In this document: piece by piece, positions 1-9,286 of the stretch
Layout: each line of letters starts with the position of its first letter
Numbering within the stretch: the first letter of the stretch is position 1
Origin: an uncultured Flavobacteriales bacterium
GTDB taxonomy: Bacteria; Bacteroidota; Bacteroidia; Flavobacteriales; Crocinitomicaceae
NCBI GenBank assembly: GCA_946482515.1
Contig: CAMLRS010000001.1
Span: forward strand, 124,001-188,000
DNA: 64,000 bases
Reading direction: 5' to 3'
Position numbers and translations under genes: made by a program
The notes under the pieces: model-generated
The model's database searches: none
The model's input: the letters and a program-made list of their open reading frames with translations, nothing else
Told to the model about the DNA's origin: nothing

Positions 1-1
1 A

Positions 2-2290
2 CCGGTTGCCAATGCTACGGGCGGACCAAACTTCCGTTCATTCGATCCAAATCCAAGTCCAACGCGTTACTTCCCAAGCATCCCAACGCTGATGGCCAAT
101 GGACCTTTCACCTGGGAACGCCTGCCATCTGTAAGCCGCACCATGAATTTCCGTGTGGTGGTACGCGACAATGAAATCAACGGAGGCTGCAACGACCATG
201 AAGACATTACTGTTACGGTTTCTGCAGCAGCCGGACCATTTGTGGTAAACTACCCGAGCGCAACCGGTATTACCTGGCCGGGAGCTTCCACGCAAACCGT
301 TACCTGGAGTGTTGCCAATACTGATGTAGCACCGGTTTCCTGTGCAAACGTAGACGTAATGATCTCTACCGACGGCGGAGCAACATTCACGACACTCGCC
401 AACGACGTACCAAACGACGGCAGCCAGGATGTTTCCGTTCCGAACGTGGCCACTACGCAAGCTATCATTATGGTGATCTGCGCCAACGGCACGTTCTTCG
501 ATATCTCCAACAATGTTTTCACCATTACGGCAGCGACGAATGATTACACGCTTTCATTGGTAAACAGCTCCGTGAGCGTTTGCCAGGGAACAAATGCCGT
601 TTACACCGTGAACGTAGGTCAGATCGGCGGCTTCTCAAACCCTGTAACGCTTTCTGCTACCGGATTACCAGCGGGCGTAACGGCTAACTACTCACCGAAC
701 CCTGTGACTCCAGGAAACTCCAGCACGCTGACCATTTCCAACACAGCAGCTGCTACGCCTGGAACGTATCCGTTCACTGTACAAGGAAACTCCACAACAG
801 GAATCCATACAACACCTGCGAGCATTTCCATTACGACCAGCACAGCCGTAGCTTCTACGCTCACTGCACCTGCTAACGGTGCGACCAACGTAGCGATGCC
901 GGTTGCGTTCACATGGACCAACCCGAATGCGGGTATGAGCTTCGATATCGATATCGCAACAGATGCTGCTTTTACCAATATCGTGGAATCGGCTACCAAC
1001 CTCAGCGTAACCAATTACACAGCTACAACGCTGGCAACATCTACGGTGTACTACTGGCGAGTGGATTCGTACAATTCCTGCTCTTCCGGCGGTAACTCGG
1101 CAACATTCTCGTTCACGACTTCCGGTTGCGGAACGTACGCTAGCACCGATATTCCGGTAGCAATTTCGGATGTAAGCACGGTAACGGTTACTTCAACGAT
1201 CGAAATTGGAGCCAGCGGTACAATCACCGATCTGGATGTAGTGGATCTTGTAGGAACACACTCTTATATCCAGGATTTGACCTTTACGCTTACCAGTCCG
1301 GAAGGAACGGTTGTAACGCTTTTCAGCAACATCTGCGAAAACGAGAACAACTTCGATGTGAACCTCGATGACGAAGCCGGATCAGCTACACTTCCTTGTC
1401 CTCCGAACAACGGTGGAACCTACCAGCCGGAAGGCAACCTCAGCGATTTCGATGGCGAGGATATGCAGGGAACCTGGACTCTGACGGTGAACGACAACTT
1501 CAACGAAGATGGCGGAAGCCTCAACGGATGGTCACTGAGCATCTGCTCTACTCCACCGGTTCCATGCGACGAACCTGATCTGCCGACGATCGGAGGAACG
1601 ACTTCTTTCTGTGCGGGCAGCTCCACAACGCTGACCATTACTTCCGGTAACCTCAACGATGCCACACAATGGCAGTGGTACAGCAGCTCTTGCGGCGGAA
1701 CGCCGGTGGGAACAGGAACAACATTGAACGTATCGGCTCCGGGTACTTATTTCGTTCGCGGAACAGGTGGCTGCGTGGTTGGCGGAAGCTGTCAGTCGGT
1801 GGCAATTACACAGAACACCGTGAACCTGACAACATCGCTGAATGCTGGTGTGATCTCTTCGAACCAGGCAGGCGGAACGTACCAGTGGGTAGATTGCAAC
1901 AACGGTAACGCTCCGATCCCGGGCGCAACCAGCCAGACATTCGATCCGGTAAACAGCGGAAGCTATGCCGTGCAGGTAACTGCAGCGAACGGCTGTTCAG
2001 GAACCAGCAGCTGTGTAAACTACAGCACCGTTGGTATGGACGAAATCGCCGGGCTGAACGTACAGCTGTACCCGAACCCGACAAGCGGATTCATCACCGT
2101 ACAATTCAGCCAGTCGCTGAAAGTGGACGAGATGAACGTAACGGATGTAACCGGACGCGTGATCCGTACACAAAACGGTTTCACGGCAGAGAAAGTAGAG
2201 CTCGACCTGAGCAAGGAAAGCAAAGGTGTTTACTTCCTGAACGTACGCGTAGGCAATCAGCTGCAAACGCTGAAGATTACCAAGCAATAA
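2..2290 (+). CDS. Secreted reprolysin-like metalloprotease, C-terminal part (5' end outside window), T9SS cargo
   Basis: The reading frame is open from the first bases of the window and gives 762 residues, so the start lies upstream. The first residues (FRSFDPNPSPTRYFPS, then W-E-R-L-P) resemble the stretch that follows the catalytic domain in Bacteroidota M12B/reprolysin-like secreted proteases; the zinc site itself is not in the window. Following parts are Ig/FN3-like modules (about residues 284-375 are FN3-like), a proprotein-convertase P-domain (about 383-515) and a C-terminal type A T9SS sorting domain (YPNPTSG at about 690, ending KITKQ). Inference: exported by Sec, then by the type IX system to the surface or medium. 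A strong terminator follows. The T9SS and P-domain calls are firm; the protease identity rests on the short N-terminal match. Confidence 0.8.
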   Translation, partial: PVANATGGPNFRSFDPNPSPTRYFPSIPTLMANGPFTWERLPSVSRTMNFRVVVRDNEINGGCNDHEDITVTVSAAAGPFVVNYPSATGITWPGASTQTVTWSVANTDVAPVSCANVDVMISTDGGATFTTLANDVPNDGSQDVSVPNVATTQAIIMVICANGTFFDISNNVFTITAATNDYTLSLVNSSVSVCQGTNAVYTVNVGQIGGFSNPVTLSATGLPAGVTANYSPNPVTPGNSSTLTISNTAAATPGTYPFTVQGNSTTGIHTTPASISITTSTAVASTLTAPANGATNVAMPVAFTWTNPNAGMSFDIDIATDAAFTNIVESATNLSVTNYTATTLATSTVYYWRVDSYNSCSSGGNSATFSFTTSGCGTYASTDIPVAISDVSTVTVTSTIEIGASGTITDLDVVDLVGTHSYIQDLTFTLTSPEGTVVTLFSNICENENNFDVNLDDEAGSATLPCPPNNGGTYQPEGNLSDFDGEDMQGTWTLTVNDNFNEDGGSLNGWSLSICSTPPVPCDEPDLPTIGGTTSFCAGSSTTLTITSGNLNDATQWQWYSSSCGGTPVGTGTTLNVSAPGTYFVRGTGGCVVGGSCQSVAITQNTVNLTTSLNAGVISSNQAGGTYQWVDCNNGNAPIPGATSQTFDPVNSGSYAVQVTAANGCSGTSSCVNYSTVGMDEIAGLNVQLYPNPTSGFITVQFSQSLKVDEMNVTDVTGRVIRTQNGFTAEKVELDLSKESKGVYFLNVRVGNQLQTLKITKQ

Positions 2291-2304
2291 CTACAAACGC
2301 TAAT

Positions 2305-2340
2305 AAAAAAGAGCGGCTCCGATGGGGCCGCTCTTTTTGT
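2305..2340. terminator. Bidirectional rho-independent terminator between the protease and cutC
   Basis: An AGAGCGGC / GCCGCTCT stem is flanked by A5-6 on the left and T5 on the right, so it can end transcription from both converging genes. Confidence 0.9.
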
Positions 2341-3039
2341 TTATCCTTGACATAATTCCCGTATCAATGCTTCATCGGGAATACTCGCCTGGGTGGCAAA
2401 TAAGCTACCTTCATCTCGCATGGTGGTAATCGTTCCGGAAAAGTGAACGGCATTGACGCCGGTGGCGATCACCGCTTCCTTATTCGTTGGTCTGACACCG
2501 CCACCAGCCATGATCTCAATCCGGCCGGCAGCATAAGCCACCATTTCGCTTAATGTTTCCAATCCTGCTTCCACCGAAGCAGCTTGTCCACTGGTGAGAA
2601 TGCGTTTAAAGCCCATCACGATGAGCTGGTCCATGGCTTTTTTCCAGTCGCGCACTTCATCGAACGCCCGGTGAAATGTCAGATCCATATCACCGGCAGC
2701 ACGGTGCCAGGCACCCAACGCATCAGTAGCCAGATCGCCGTTGGTAGTGAGTGCGCCAATAACAACACCTTTTGCGCCCGCTTCACGGAAACGCAAAATG
2801 TCGTCACGCATTACCAGGATTTCGTCATACGAGTAGGTAAATCCTCCAGCGCGCTGACGGATCAACACATGCTGCTCGAGGTCGAATGTAGACTGAATCC
2901 AGGCCACCATTCCCACCGAAGGCGTCAGTCCGCCCTGTTCGAGCGCCACACAGGTTTCAATTCTGGTCACAGGCATGTTGCTTGCGATCCGTGCACCTTC
3001 CAGCGAGGCTACGCACAATTCCAGTTCAGGTGCTTTCAT
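2341..3039 (-). CDS. cutC: CutC family protein (copper homeostasis)
   Basis: A 232-residue TIM-barrel protein of the CutC family, at the usual length. Visible family signatures are the N-terminal E-L-C-V-A-S-L-E-G-A segment, the G-A-K-G-V-V-I-G-A-L strand with a following D-G-D-like loop, T-F-H-R-A-F-D near the middle and I-M-A-G-G-G-V-R-P near the C-terminus. The family is named for copper tolerance in E. coli, but its biochemical role is unsettled, so the name is a family label. It lies 5 bp downstream of the GH20 gene on the same strand and is probably cotranscribed with it. The ATG at 3037-3039 follows directly on the GH20 stop. Confidence 0.92.
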   Translation of the reverse strand: MKAPELELCVASLEGARIASNMPVTRIETCVALEQGGLTPSVGMVAWIQSTFDLEQHVLIRQRAGGFTYSYDEILVMRDDILRFREAGAKGVVIGALTTNGDLATDALGAWHRAAGDMDLTFHRAFDEVRDWKKAMDQLIVMGFKRILTSGQAASVEAGLETLSEMVAYAAGRIEIMAGGGVRPTNKEAVIATGVNAVHFSGTITTMRDEGSLFATQASIPDEALIRELCQG

Positions 3040-3044
3040 GTTGG

Positions 3045-5315
3045 TTATTGTTTGGGAATGATCATGAATTCATCAATGAAGGTCCATGGTACTGTCCCAG
3101 CGCCGGGGTTTCCTGCCGGGATCAACGGATCATTGATGAGTGTAATCCGCACAAAGCGGGTTTTTCCTTTTACAGGAATGGCAATAGCTTCAGAAATGAT
3201 CGCCGTTTCTTTCAGGAGCTTAAATGTTTTGCCATTCTTGCTTGTTTCGATCCGGATCTTTTTCGGTTGATAGATCCAGCTGCCCGGGTCGTGCAAACAA
3301 CCCAACCGGACTTCACTGAATGTTCGTTTGAATCCAAGATCAATGGAGAACTGCACGGTATCGTTCAGATAGCCGAGCCATTGATTGCCTTTCCATGGCC
3401 GCTTGCCCACAACACCATCCGTAAGCGCGAGGCTGTCGTGGTGATTGTATTTCGGATGTGGCGGTGTAATGAGCTGAACCGGTTTTCCGATCAATGCATG
3501 GGTTGTAAAAGTGTATTCCGTTGAACGCAGCGGTTGACCACCCAATCCGGCGGAGACGCGTATCTGCTTTGTTTGCGGCAATGGCGTCGATTCGAGTATA
3601 AACTGATCATTTTTCTGGCCATCGATCATCATATCCACTTCTTTCAATGGTGCATTCAGATTGTAAACTATCGCTCCATATACCCGCGAAACGGAAGGAG
3701 CCAATACCGGATCGAGGAAAGCGGTCGAAAAACGAATTCCTTCCTGTTCCAGTCGTGGCAGATACGAACGCACCAGCTGACTTACAAATACTTCATATTC
3801 CGGAAGATTCTTCGACCACAACACTTCGGCCATAGCAACCAGTCGTGGATAAGCCTGGTAACAAACGGCATCCATCGTTGGCAAATATTCTGTCCAGAGG
3901 TTGGCCTGACCACCGAGAATATAGGCTTGCTCAGCAGGTGACAGCTCGGTCGGCAGCGGATTGAACGCATACACTTTTTCCAGCGGCAGGTAACCACCAA
4001 TCGCCAGGGGCTCGTCGGGATGACCGCTTTGATAGTAATCGAAATAGCAATGCGTCATCGGCGTCATCACTACCGGATGGTGAGCTTTGGCAGCAGCAAT
4101 TCCACCTTCTGTTCCGCGCCACGACATCACCTGGGCATTATCTGCCAGCCCGCCTTCCAGGATTTCATCCCAGCCCATGAGCTTGCGGCCACGGGCGCGC
4201 AGGAATTCTTCCATTTGGTGAACGACATGGGATTGCAGCTCATGGGAATCGTGCAACCCGTTTTGTTCGCGCACTTGCTTGCATTTCGGACAGGCATCCC
4301 AGCGTACTTTCGGGGCTTCGTCGCCGCCTATGTGAATGGTTTCTGAAGGAAAAATGGCAATGACTTCTTCGAGCACGTTTTGCAAGAAGGTAATCGTTTC
4401 CGGCTTGCTGCAAAAAATGTCGTCGAAAACGCCCCACAGCCCTTCAACAGGCAATTGTTCGCCTGTACAGCCCAGCTCAGGATATGCAGCCAGCGCCGCT
4501 CGGGCATGTCCGGGTAATTCGATCTCCGGAATCACCGTAATTCCGCGAGCAGCTGCATAACGCACAATTTCCTTCGCTTCTTCCTGCGAGTAAAAACCAC
4601 CGTAATGTTCTTTTTCATAGACACGCGGTGATCGGCTGTAATGCCCGACGATCGTGCTGTCGCGCCACGCACCGACTTCCGTTAGCTTCGGGTAGCGTTT
4701 GATCTCAATCCGCCAGCCCTGGTCATCGGTCAGATGCCAGTGGAATTTATTCAGCTTCAGCCGGGCGGCCTGGTCGATGAATTGCTTCACTTCCGGAATG
4801 GTAAAGAAATGCCGGCTGCAGTCGAGGTGAACGCCACGGTAGGCAAAACGCGGGGAATCATCAATAGATACGCCATTGATGCTCAATCCAAGCTGAGTCG
4901 GAACAGCTTTCATCATCCATTGATCCAGCGTCTGCATGGCATAAAACAACCCGGATGATGTGCTGTAAGTAATCCGAATCCCTTTGGAATTAATGACAAG
5001 CTGGTAACCTTCGGCTGGAATTTGCGCAAGGAACTCTAAGCTGAGATCCGCTTCGTCCGATACATAAACAAACGACAGGTGGTGAAAAGTCTTAAACTGT
5101 GCTTCCACAGTTTTCAAGGTTTCCTGTTCGCCATCCGTAGCACGAATGCGGAAATGATCGTGTTTCAGCCTGTAGGCATCATCCGTATTCGTCACATTAT
5201 TGGGTTGCGGGAATACCGAAGCGGCTTCCTGTGCCAGCAAATAATCGGGAAAGAGCAAAGCAAAGCTGGAAATCAGGAAGTAAAACAGCGATCCGCGCAG
5301 GCTATTCATTTTCAT
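3045..5315 (-). CDS. Secreted GH20 beta-N-acetylhexosaminidase
   Basis: This removes terminal beta-linked GlcNAc/GalNAc from chitin oligomers or glycans in the periplasm or outside. I chose the ATG at 5315 (756 aa), which gives a clean Sec signal peptide (MKMNSLRGSLFYFLISSFAL, then ending LLAQ); a longer open frame back to 5438 would bury it. Order: GH20b N-terminal domain, (beta/alpha)8 catalytic domain with L-D-C-S-R-H-F-F, W-H-L-T-D-D-Q-G-W and the catalytic pair D332-E333 in HIGGDEAPK, then an FN3-like part and a C-terminal F5/8 discoidin-like module ending before cutC. No T9SS tail is visible. It diverges from the S9 peptidase gene, with about 60 bp holding both promoters. Confidence 0.93.
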   Translation of the reverse strand: MKMNSLRGSLFYFLISSFALLFPDYLLAQEAASVFPQPNNVTNTDDAYRLKHDHFRIRATDGEQETLKTVEAQFKTFHHLSFVYVSDEADLSLEFLAQIPAEGYQLVINSKGIRITYSTSSGLFYAMQTLDQWMMKAVPTQLGLSINGVSIDDSPRFAYRGVHLDCSRHFFTIPEVKQFIDQAARLKLNKFHWHLTDDQGWRIEIKRYPKLTEVGAWRDSTIVGHYSRSPRVYEKEHYGGFYSQEEAKEIVRYAAARGITVIPEIELPGHARAALAAYPELGCTGEQLPVEGLWGVFDDIFCSKPETITFLQNVLEEVIAIFPSETIHIGGDEAPKVRWDACPKCKQVREQNGLHDSHELQSHVVHQMEEFLRARGRKLMGWDEILEGGLADNAQVMSWRGTEGGIAAAKAHHPVVMTPMTHCYFDYYQSGHPDEPLAIGGYLPLEKVYAFNPLPTELSPAEQAYILGGQANLWTEYLPTMDAVCYQAYPRLVAMAEVLWSKNLPEYEVFVSQLVRSYLPRLEQEGIRFSTAFLDPVLAPSVSRVYGAIVYNLNAPLKEVDMMIDGQKNDQFILESTPLPQTKQIRVSAGLGGQPLRSTEYTFTTHALIGKPVQLITPPHPKYNHHDSLALTDGVVGKRPWKGNQWLGYLNDTVQFSIDLGFKRTFSEVRLGCLHDPGSWIYQPKKIRIETSKNGKTFKLLKETAIISEAIAIPVKGKTRFVRITLINDPLIPAGNPGAGTVPWTFIDEFMIIPKQ

Positions 5316-5374
5316 AGGATAGACAAGTGTACTTGGGTGAGAAGTCTTATATTCGTTTGTTTGTTTACAAAATA

Positions 5375-8185
5375 ATGGAAATAATGCCACGTATCCTGTT
5401 GTTTGCCCTCTTCTTCCCGGTCTTTTCCGGTTTTGCACAGAAAAAAGTCATTGATGCTTCGGTTTACAACGACTGGAAACGGATTGGTGACATCCAGCTT
5501 TCACCCGATGGAAAATACAGCGCTTATACAATCCGCCCACATCGCGGCGATGGGTGGCTCTACATCGTGAACAACGAAACGGGCAAGAAAGATTCCATTG
5601 CTCGCGGGCTCGAACCGCAGTTCTCAGGGAACAACAGCTACCTGGTATTTAAAATCAATCCCGGATTCGATACGCTGCGCACCTGTGAGCTGCAAAAAGT
5701 ACCGAAAGACAAATGGCCGAAAGACACATTGGGAATCTGGCTGTCGCAAAACGATTCGCTGATCAAAATCCCGAACGTAAAAGAATACAAGCTGGCAACC
5801 GATGGCGAATGGCTGGCGTATCTTTCAACAACCAACCAACTGCCGAAAGGCTATCTCTCAAAAAAAGAACAGAAGAAAGAAGCGAAACAGCAGAAGAAAT
5901 CCGGTCCGGTGAAAACCGATGGCAAGCTGCTGACAGTCTGGCGACCGGAAATGGAAAAGCCTTACTGCTACCGGAACGTGACGCAATTTGAAATTGCGAA
6001 AAATGGCACTTATGTCGCTTTTGCCGAGCAACAGAAATACAAGAAAGATTCCGTTCGGATTGCGGTATTGAATACCAGCTCCGGCAATACCTGGAAACAC
6101 GAAAAACGCGCTACGGAAGTGCACCATATGGCTTTCGGCAACGGCAATCGCAACCTGGTGGGCCTCTACTCGACCGATACTGCTGAGGTCAAACGCTGGA
6201 ATGCCTTCATCTTCGACGCTGAAACGTCGCAATGGAACACGTTCATCGATACGGCCATGCATTTCTCCAACAACCGCGTGCTGACCAACAACTTCAAGCT
6301 GCGCCTGTCGAAAGATGAGCGCCAGGTTTTCTTCGGCGTTTGGGATGCTCCTGAACAACCTGAAAAGGACACCTTGCTCGAAACGGAAAAAGTGAAGCTC
6401 GATCTCTGGCACTGGAAAGACGCCCGTTTGCAGCCACAGCAATTGGTGGAATTAAAAGAAGACCAGACGGAATCTGCCATCCACGTTTACCACGTTTCCG
6501 AGAATCGTATCGTGCAGGTTGGTTACGACTCGCTGAACATGCGCTTGTCGACCAAAACCAACAATCCGTTTGTGCTGGCCGTTGGAACAGAAGCGTACGA
6601 ATGGCAAACCTGGCTTTCGCCCAATCCGGCCAATTATTACCGCATTTCCACCTCGACAGGCGAAGTATTGCCGCTTACGACCAAAACCGTGTTCGGCACT
6701 TCACTTTCGCCGGACGGCAATTATTTCTATTACTTCAACGATGTTAACCGTCAGCTGTATGTGCGGAATATCAGCAACGAAAGCGAAAGCTGTCTGACCT
6801 GCGGTACCAAGGCCAACTGGTACGACGACGTGAACGGCATGCCGGAAATGGCCGGCCCGCGTGGCATCATCGGCTGGACGAACGAAAACAGCAAGCCCGG
6901 CATCCTGTTCCAATCCGAGCGCGGTGTCTGGTATTACAACCTCGACGATAAAACGCTGACCAATTTCACCGCCGGACTCAGCGCCGATAAAGCCGATACG
7001 AATTACCATTACGCCCTCGGCGTGTGGAACACGGATAGTGCTTATTTCGACCTGTCGAATATGTACCTCATCCAGTTCAACGAGCGTACCAAAGGTGAGA
7101 AAGCCTTCCGAATGAATGGCACGTTCGCACAACCGACTTTCGACCTCGTGATCGGCTCCGACCACCATTACACCGGCTGGAAAAAAGCTATCAAAGGCGA
7201 AACATTGCTATTCCAGCGCTCTTCGGTAAAAGACTACCCGGATTTGTTTACCGTCACGAATGGAACTGCGAAACAACTTTCCACTACCAATCCGCAGCAA
7301 AGCGATTACAACTGGGCTACGGTGGAGCTGGTCGAATGGAAAAGCTACGAAGGCATTCCGCTGCAAGGGTTGGTCTACAAGCCGGAAAACTTCGACGCCA
7401 ACAAATCCTACCCGATGCTGGTGTATTTCTACGAATTGTATTCCGACGAGCTGCACACGCATTACGCCCCGAAACCAACGGCTTCCATCATTCACCCGAC
7501 CGAATACGCTTCAGCCGGTTACGTGGTCTTCATTCCGGACATTCGCTACAAGATCGGTCACCCGGCCAATTCGGCCTACGATTGCATCATGAGCGGTACC
7601 GACGCCGTGCTGAAACTGTATGCAAACATCGATCACAAGCGACTTGGCTTGCAAGGACAGAGCTGGGGCGGCTACCAGACGGCACAGCTCATCACGATGA
7701 CCGATCGCTATGCCGCAGCAATGGCAGGAGCGCCGGTGGGCAATATGTTCTCGGCTTATGGCGGTATCCGCTGGGGAAGTGGTTTCAGTCGACAATTCCA
7801 GTATGAGCACACGCAAAGCCGCATCGGGAAAACGATCTGGGAAGCACCGGAATTGTATTTCGAAAACAGCCCGGTTTTCCACCTCCCGAAAGTGAAGACA
7901 CCGCTGCTGATCATGCACAACGACCAGGATGGCGCCGTTCCATGGTACCAGGGAATTGAGCTCTTCACTGGCCTGCGTCGTTTAGGGAAACCAGTGTGGC
8001 TGCTCAACTACAACGGCGACGATCACAACCTGATGAAAAACGCCAATCGCTTCGATCTCAGCATCCGCATGCGCCAGTTCTTTGACTATTACCTGCTGGG
8101 CCAGGCGATGCCGCTTTGGCTGAAAGAAGGGATTCCGGCGCTGGAGAAAGGAAAGGAATTCCGACTCGAGACAATCGATAATTGA
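5375..8185 (+). CDS. Secreted S9 family (prolyl oligopeptidase-type) peptidase
   Basis: A 936-residue serine peptidase: signal peptide (MEIMPRILLFALFFPVFSGF, then AQ), a long beta-propeller part of WD40/PD40-like repeats (about residues 30-640) and a C-terminal alpha/beta-hydrolase domain. Catalytic residues are Ser763 in GQSWGGY, Asp852 in HNDQDGAVPW and His884 in GDDHNLM. Either ATG at 5375 or 5384 is possible; upstream in-frame codons back to 5327 overlap the divergent promoter and are unlikely. A lysine-rich charged linker (KKEQKKEAKQQKK) sits near residue 170. Likely periplasmic or cell-associated peptide degradation; no sorting domain is seen at the C-terminus. Confidence 0.93.
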   Translation: MEIMPRILLFALFFPVFSGFAQKKVIDASVYNDWKRIGDIQLSPDGKYSAYTIRPHRGDGWLYIVNNETGKKDSIARGLEPQFSGNNSYLVFKINPGFDTLRTCELQKVPKDKWPKDTLGIWLSQNDSLIKIPNVKEYKLATDGEWLAYLSTTNQLPKGYLSKKEQKKEAKQQKKSGPVKTDGKLLTVWRPEMEKPYCYRNVTQFEIAKNGTYVAFAEQQKYKKDSVRIAVLNTSSGNTWKHEKRATEVHHMAFGNGNRNLVGLYSTDTAEVKRWNAFIFDAETSQWNTFIDTAMHFSNNRVLTNNFKLRLSKDERQVFFGVWDAPEQPEKDTLLETEKVKLDLWHWKDARLQPQQLVELKEDQTESAIHVYHVSENRIVQVGYDSLNMRLSTKTNNPFVLAVGTEAYEWQTWLSPNPANYYRISTSTGEVLPLTTKTVFGTSLSPDGNYFYYFNDVNRQLYVRNISNESESCLTCGTKANWYDDVNGMPEMAGPRGIIGWTNENSKPGILFQSERGVWYYNLDDKTLTNFTAGLSADKADTNYHYALGVWNTDSAYFDLSNMYLIQFNERTKGEKAFRMNGTFAQPTFDLVIGSDHHYTGWKKAIKGETLLFQRSSVKDYPDLFTVTNGTAKQLSTTNPQQSDYNWATVELVEWKSYEGIPLQGLVYKPENFDANKSYPMLVYFYELYSDELHTHYAPKPTASIIHPTEYASAGYVVFIPDIRYKIGHPANSAYDCIMSGTDAVLKLYANIDHKRLGLQGQSWGGYQTAQLITMTDRYAAAMAGAPVGNMFSAYGGIRWGSGFSRQFQYEHTQSRIGKTIWEAPELYFENSPVFHLPKVKTPLLIMHNDQDGAVPWYQGIELFTGLRRLGKPVWLLNYNGDDHNLMKNANRFDLSIRMRQFFDYYLLGQAMPLWLKEGIPALEKGKEFRLETIDN

Positions 8186-8202
8186 TGTTGAATTTTGGAC
8201 CT

Positions 8203-8396
8203 TGCCTGCGGCAGGCAGGTGCTTGATTTTTGATGTTGTAACCAGCCTCCTCCCTTGAGAAGAATCCGCCCAAGGCGGATGAAGACGCAGCAGCGACAAA
8301 CGTTAGTGCGAAAGCTCTAAGGAGGATCGAGGAGGGTGGCTTCAACTACAATCGTGGCAAGCCACCTCCCTTTGTCCCTCCTCAAGGAGGGAAACG
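8203..8396. repeat. Intergenic palindromic repeat cluster
   Basis: This gene-free stretch holds a 15-bp palindrome TGCCTGC-G-GCAGGCA (8203-8217), the words GCTTGATTTTTGATGTTG (about 8221-8238), a hairpin ATCCGCC-caa-GGCGGAT (8264-8280) inside AAGAATCCGCC...GATGAAGACG, and inverted copies of CCTCCTCCCTTGAG / AAGGAGGATCGAGGAGG on either side. The hairpin unit recurs at 16860 with compensating base changes. Confidence 0.7.
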
Positions 8397-8415
8397 TTCA
8401 AAATCTATTTCGTAG

Positions 8416-8793
8416 TTACAATGAGACAGTTTCCTGGGAAGTAGTCTCTTCCTCTATTTTGATAATCCCATTCGCAACTTCTCCGTCTTTCACGGCTTTG
8501 ATGTTGAGCACAGCAACACCTGCTTGGCCGAGCTGGTATTCTTCGTTGAAATGGAAAATGGCTTCTCCGGAACGGTTCGTAGAGCTGATCTTCGGATCGA
8601 TCATCGCATTCGGTGGGTATTCCATCGTGGAGACGGGATACAATTTCACTTCAGCACCGCTGATCGGCTCATGAGTGACACTGTCGACTACGTAGATTTT
8701 GGCAATGGTATCTTTCTTCTTACGGCAGCCGGAGAAAAGCATGGTTGCCGGAATCAGTAACAGGATGAAAAAGGTGTTCGCAAGGTGTTTCAT
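8416..8793 (-). CDS. Small lipoprotein with carboxypeptidase-regulatory-like fold, paralogue 1
   Basis: 125 residues with a type II signal peptide (lipobox L-F-S-G-C, followed by RKKKD, which is typical of Bacteroidota surface or outer-membrane lipoproteins). The mature part has a short beta-sandwich pattern (I-Y-V-V-D-S-V-T-H-E-P-I-S-G-A-E-V-K-L) like the CarboxypepD_reg/DUF4198 type of fold. It shares EYQLGQAGVAVLNI and G-I-I-K-I/V-E-x-E-T-T-S with the next upstream gene, so the two are recent tandem duplicates. Function is unknown. Confidence 0.8.
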   Translation of the reverse strand: MKHLANTFFILLLIPATMLFSGCRKKKDTIAKIYVVDSVTHEPISGAEVKLYPVSTMEYPPNAMIDPKISSTNRSGEAIFHFNEEYQLGQAGVAVLNIKAVKDGEVANGIIKIEEETTSQETVSL

Positions 8794-8831
8794 AAACAGG
8801 TTTTTGACAAGTATAACCCCTTTGAAACAGA

Positions 8832-8863
8832 AAATGCCCCTCCGATCAATCGAAGGAGCATTT
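8832..8863 (-). terminator. Terminator downstream of lipoprotein paralogue 2
   Basis: Read on the minus strand, AAATGCTCCT pairs with AGGGGCATTT around a 12-nt loop and is followed by TTTTCTGTTT. It separates paralogues 1 and 2, so each may have its own transcript. Confidence 0.6.
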
Positions 8864-8883
8864 CAATGAATATCTGTCAGTAC

Positions 8884-9267
8884 TTACTGAACGAACACGG
8901 TTTCTTCAGAAGTGGTTTCCTGTTCCACTTTGATGATGCCTTGTCCGGTCAATGAACCGTACTCTGCTTCGATGTTCAGTACCGCTACACCGGCCTGGCC
9001 GAGCTGGTACACATCGTTGAAGTTGAAAATTGCTTCACCGGAACCGTTGGTCGTGGTGGTATCGAACAGGATCACGGGTGGCGAAGGTGTTGTTGTGGAC
9101 TCACCTTTGAGCACTACCTGCGCACCGATCACCGGGTCGTTTGCTGCATCGCGTACGTGTACCTTTGCAATGGTATCTTTTTTCTTGCGGCAACCTGAAG
9201 AGGAGAATACAACACCCATTCCTACGATGGCCAAAGCGAAAACAGCAGTTGAAAATAGCTTGTTCAT
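8884..9267 (-). CDS. Small lipoprotein, paralogue 2
   Basis: 127 residues from the ATG at 9267; an in-frame GTG nine bases upstream is less likely. Signal peptide with lipobox S-S-S-G-C then RKKKDTIAKV. The mature domain is again a one-domain beta-sandwich (V-H-V-R-D-A-A-N-D-P-V-I-G-A-Q-V-V-L) with NGSGEAIFNFNDVYQLGQ closely matching paralogue 1. A proline- and threonine-rich loop (STTTPSPP) is inserted. Probably anchored in the outer membrane; function is unknown. Confidence 0.8.
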   Translation of the reverse strand: MNKLFSTAVFALAIVGMGVVFSSSGCRKKKDTIAKVHVRDAANDPVIGAQVVLKGESTTTPSPPVILFDTTTTNGSGEAIFNFNDVYQLGQAGVAVLNIEAEYGSLTGQGIIKVEQETTSEETVFVQ

Positions 9268-9286
9268 GTCGTTCACTTTATAGTTT

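Noticed and set aside
5316..5438. Longer N-terminus of the GH20 enzyme
   Set aside because: It would bury the signal peptide and overlap the divergent S9 peptidase gene.
5858..6442. Long open frames antisense to the S9 peptidase, mnmE, metH and PKD genes
   Set aside because: They follow from the codon use of the sense genes; sense frames have clear domains and signals.
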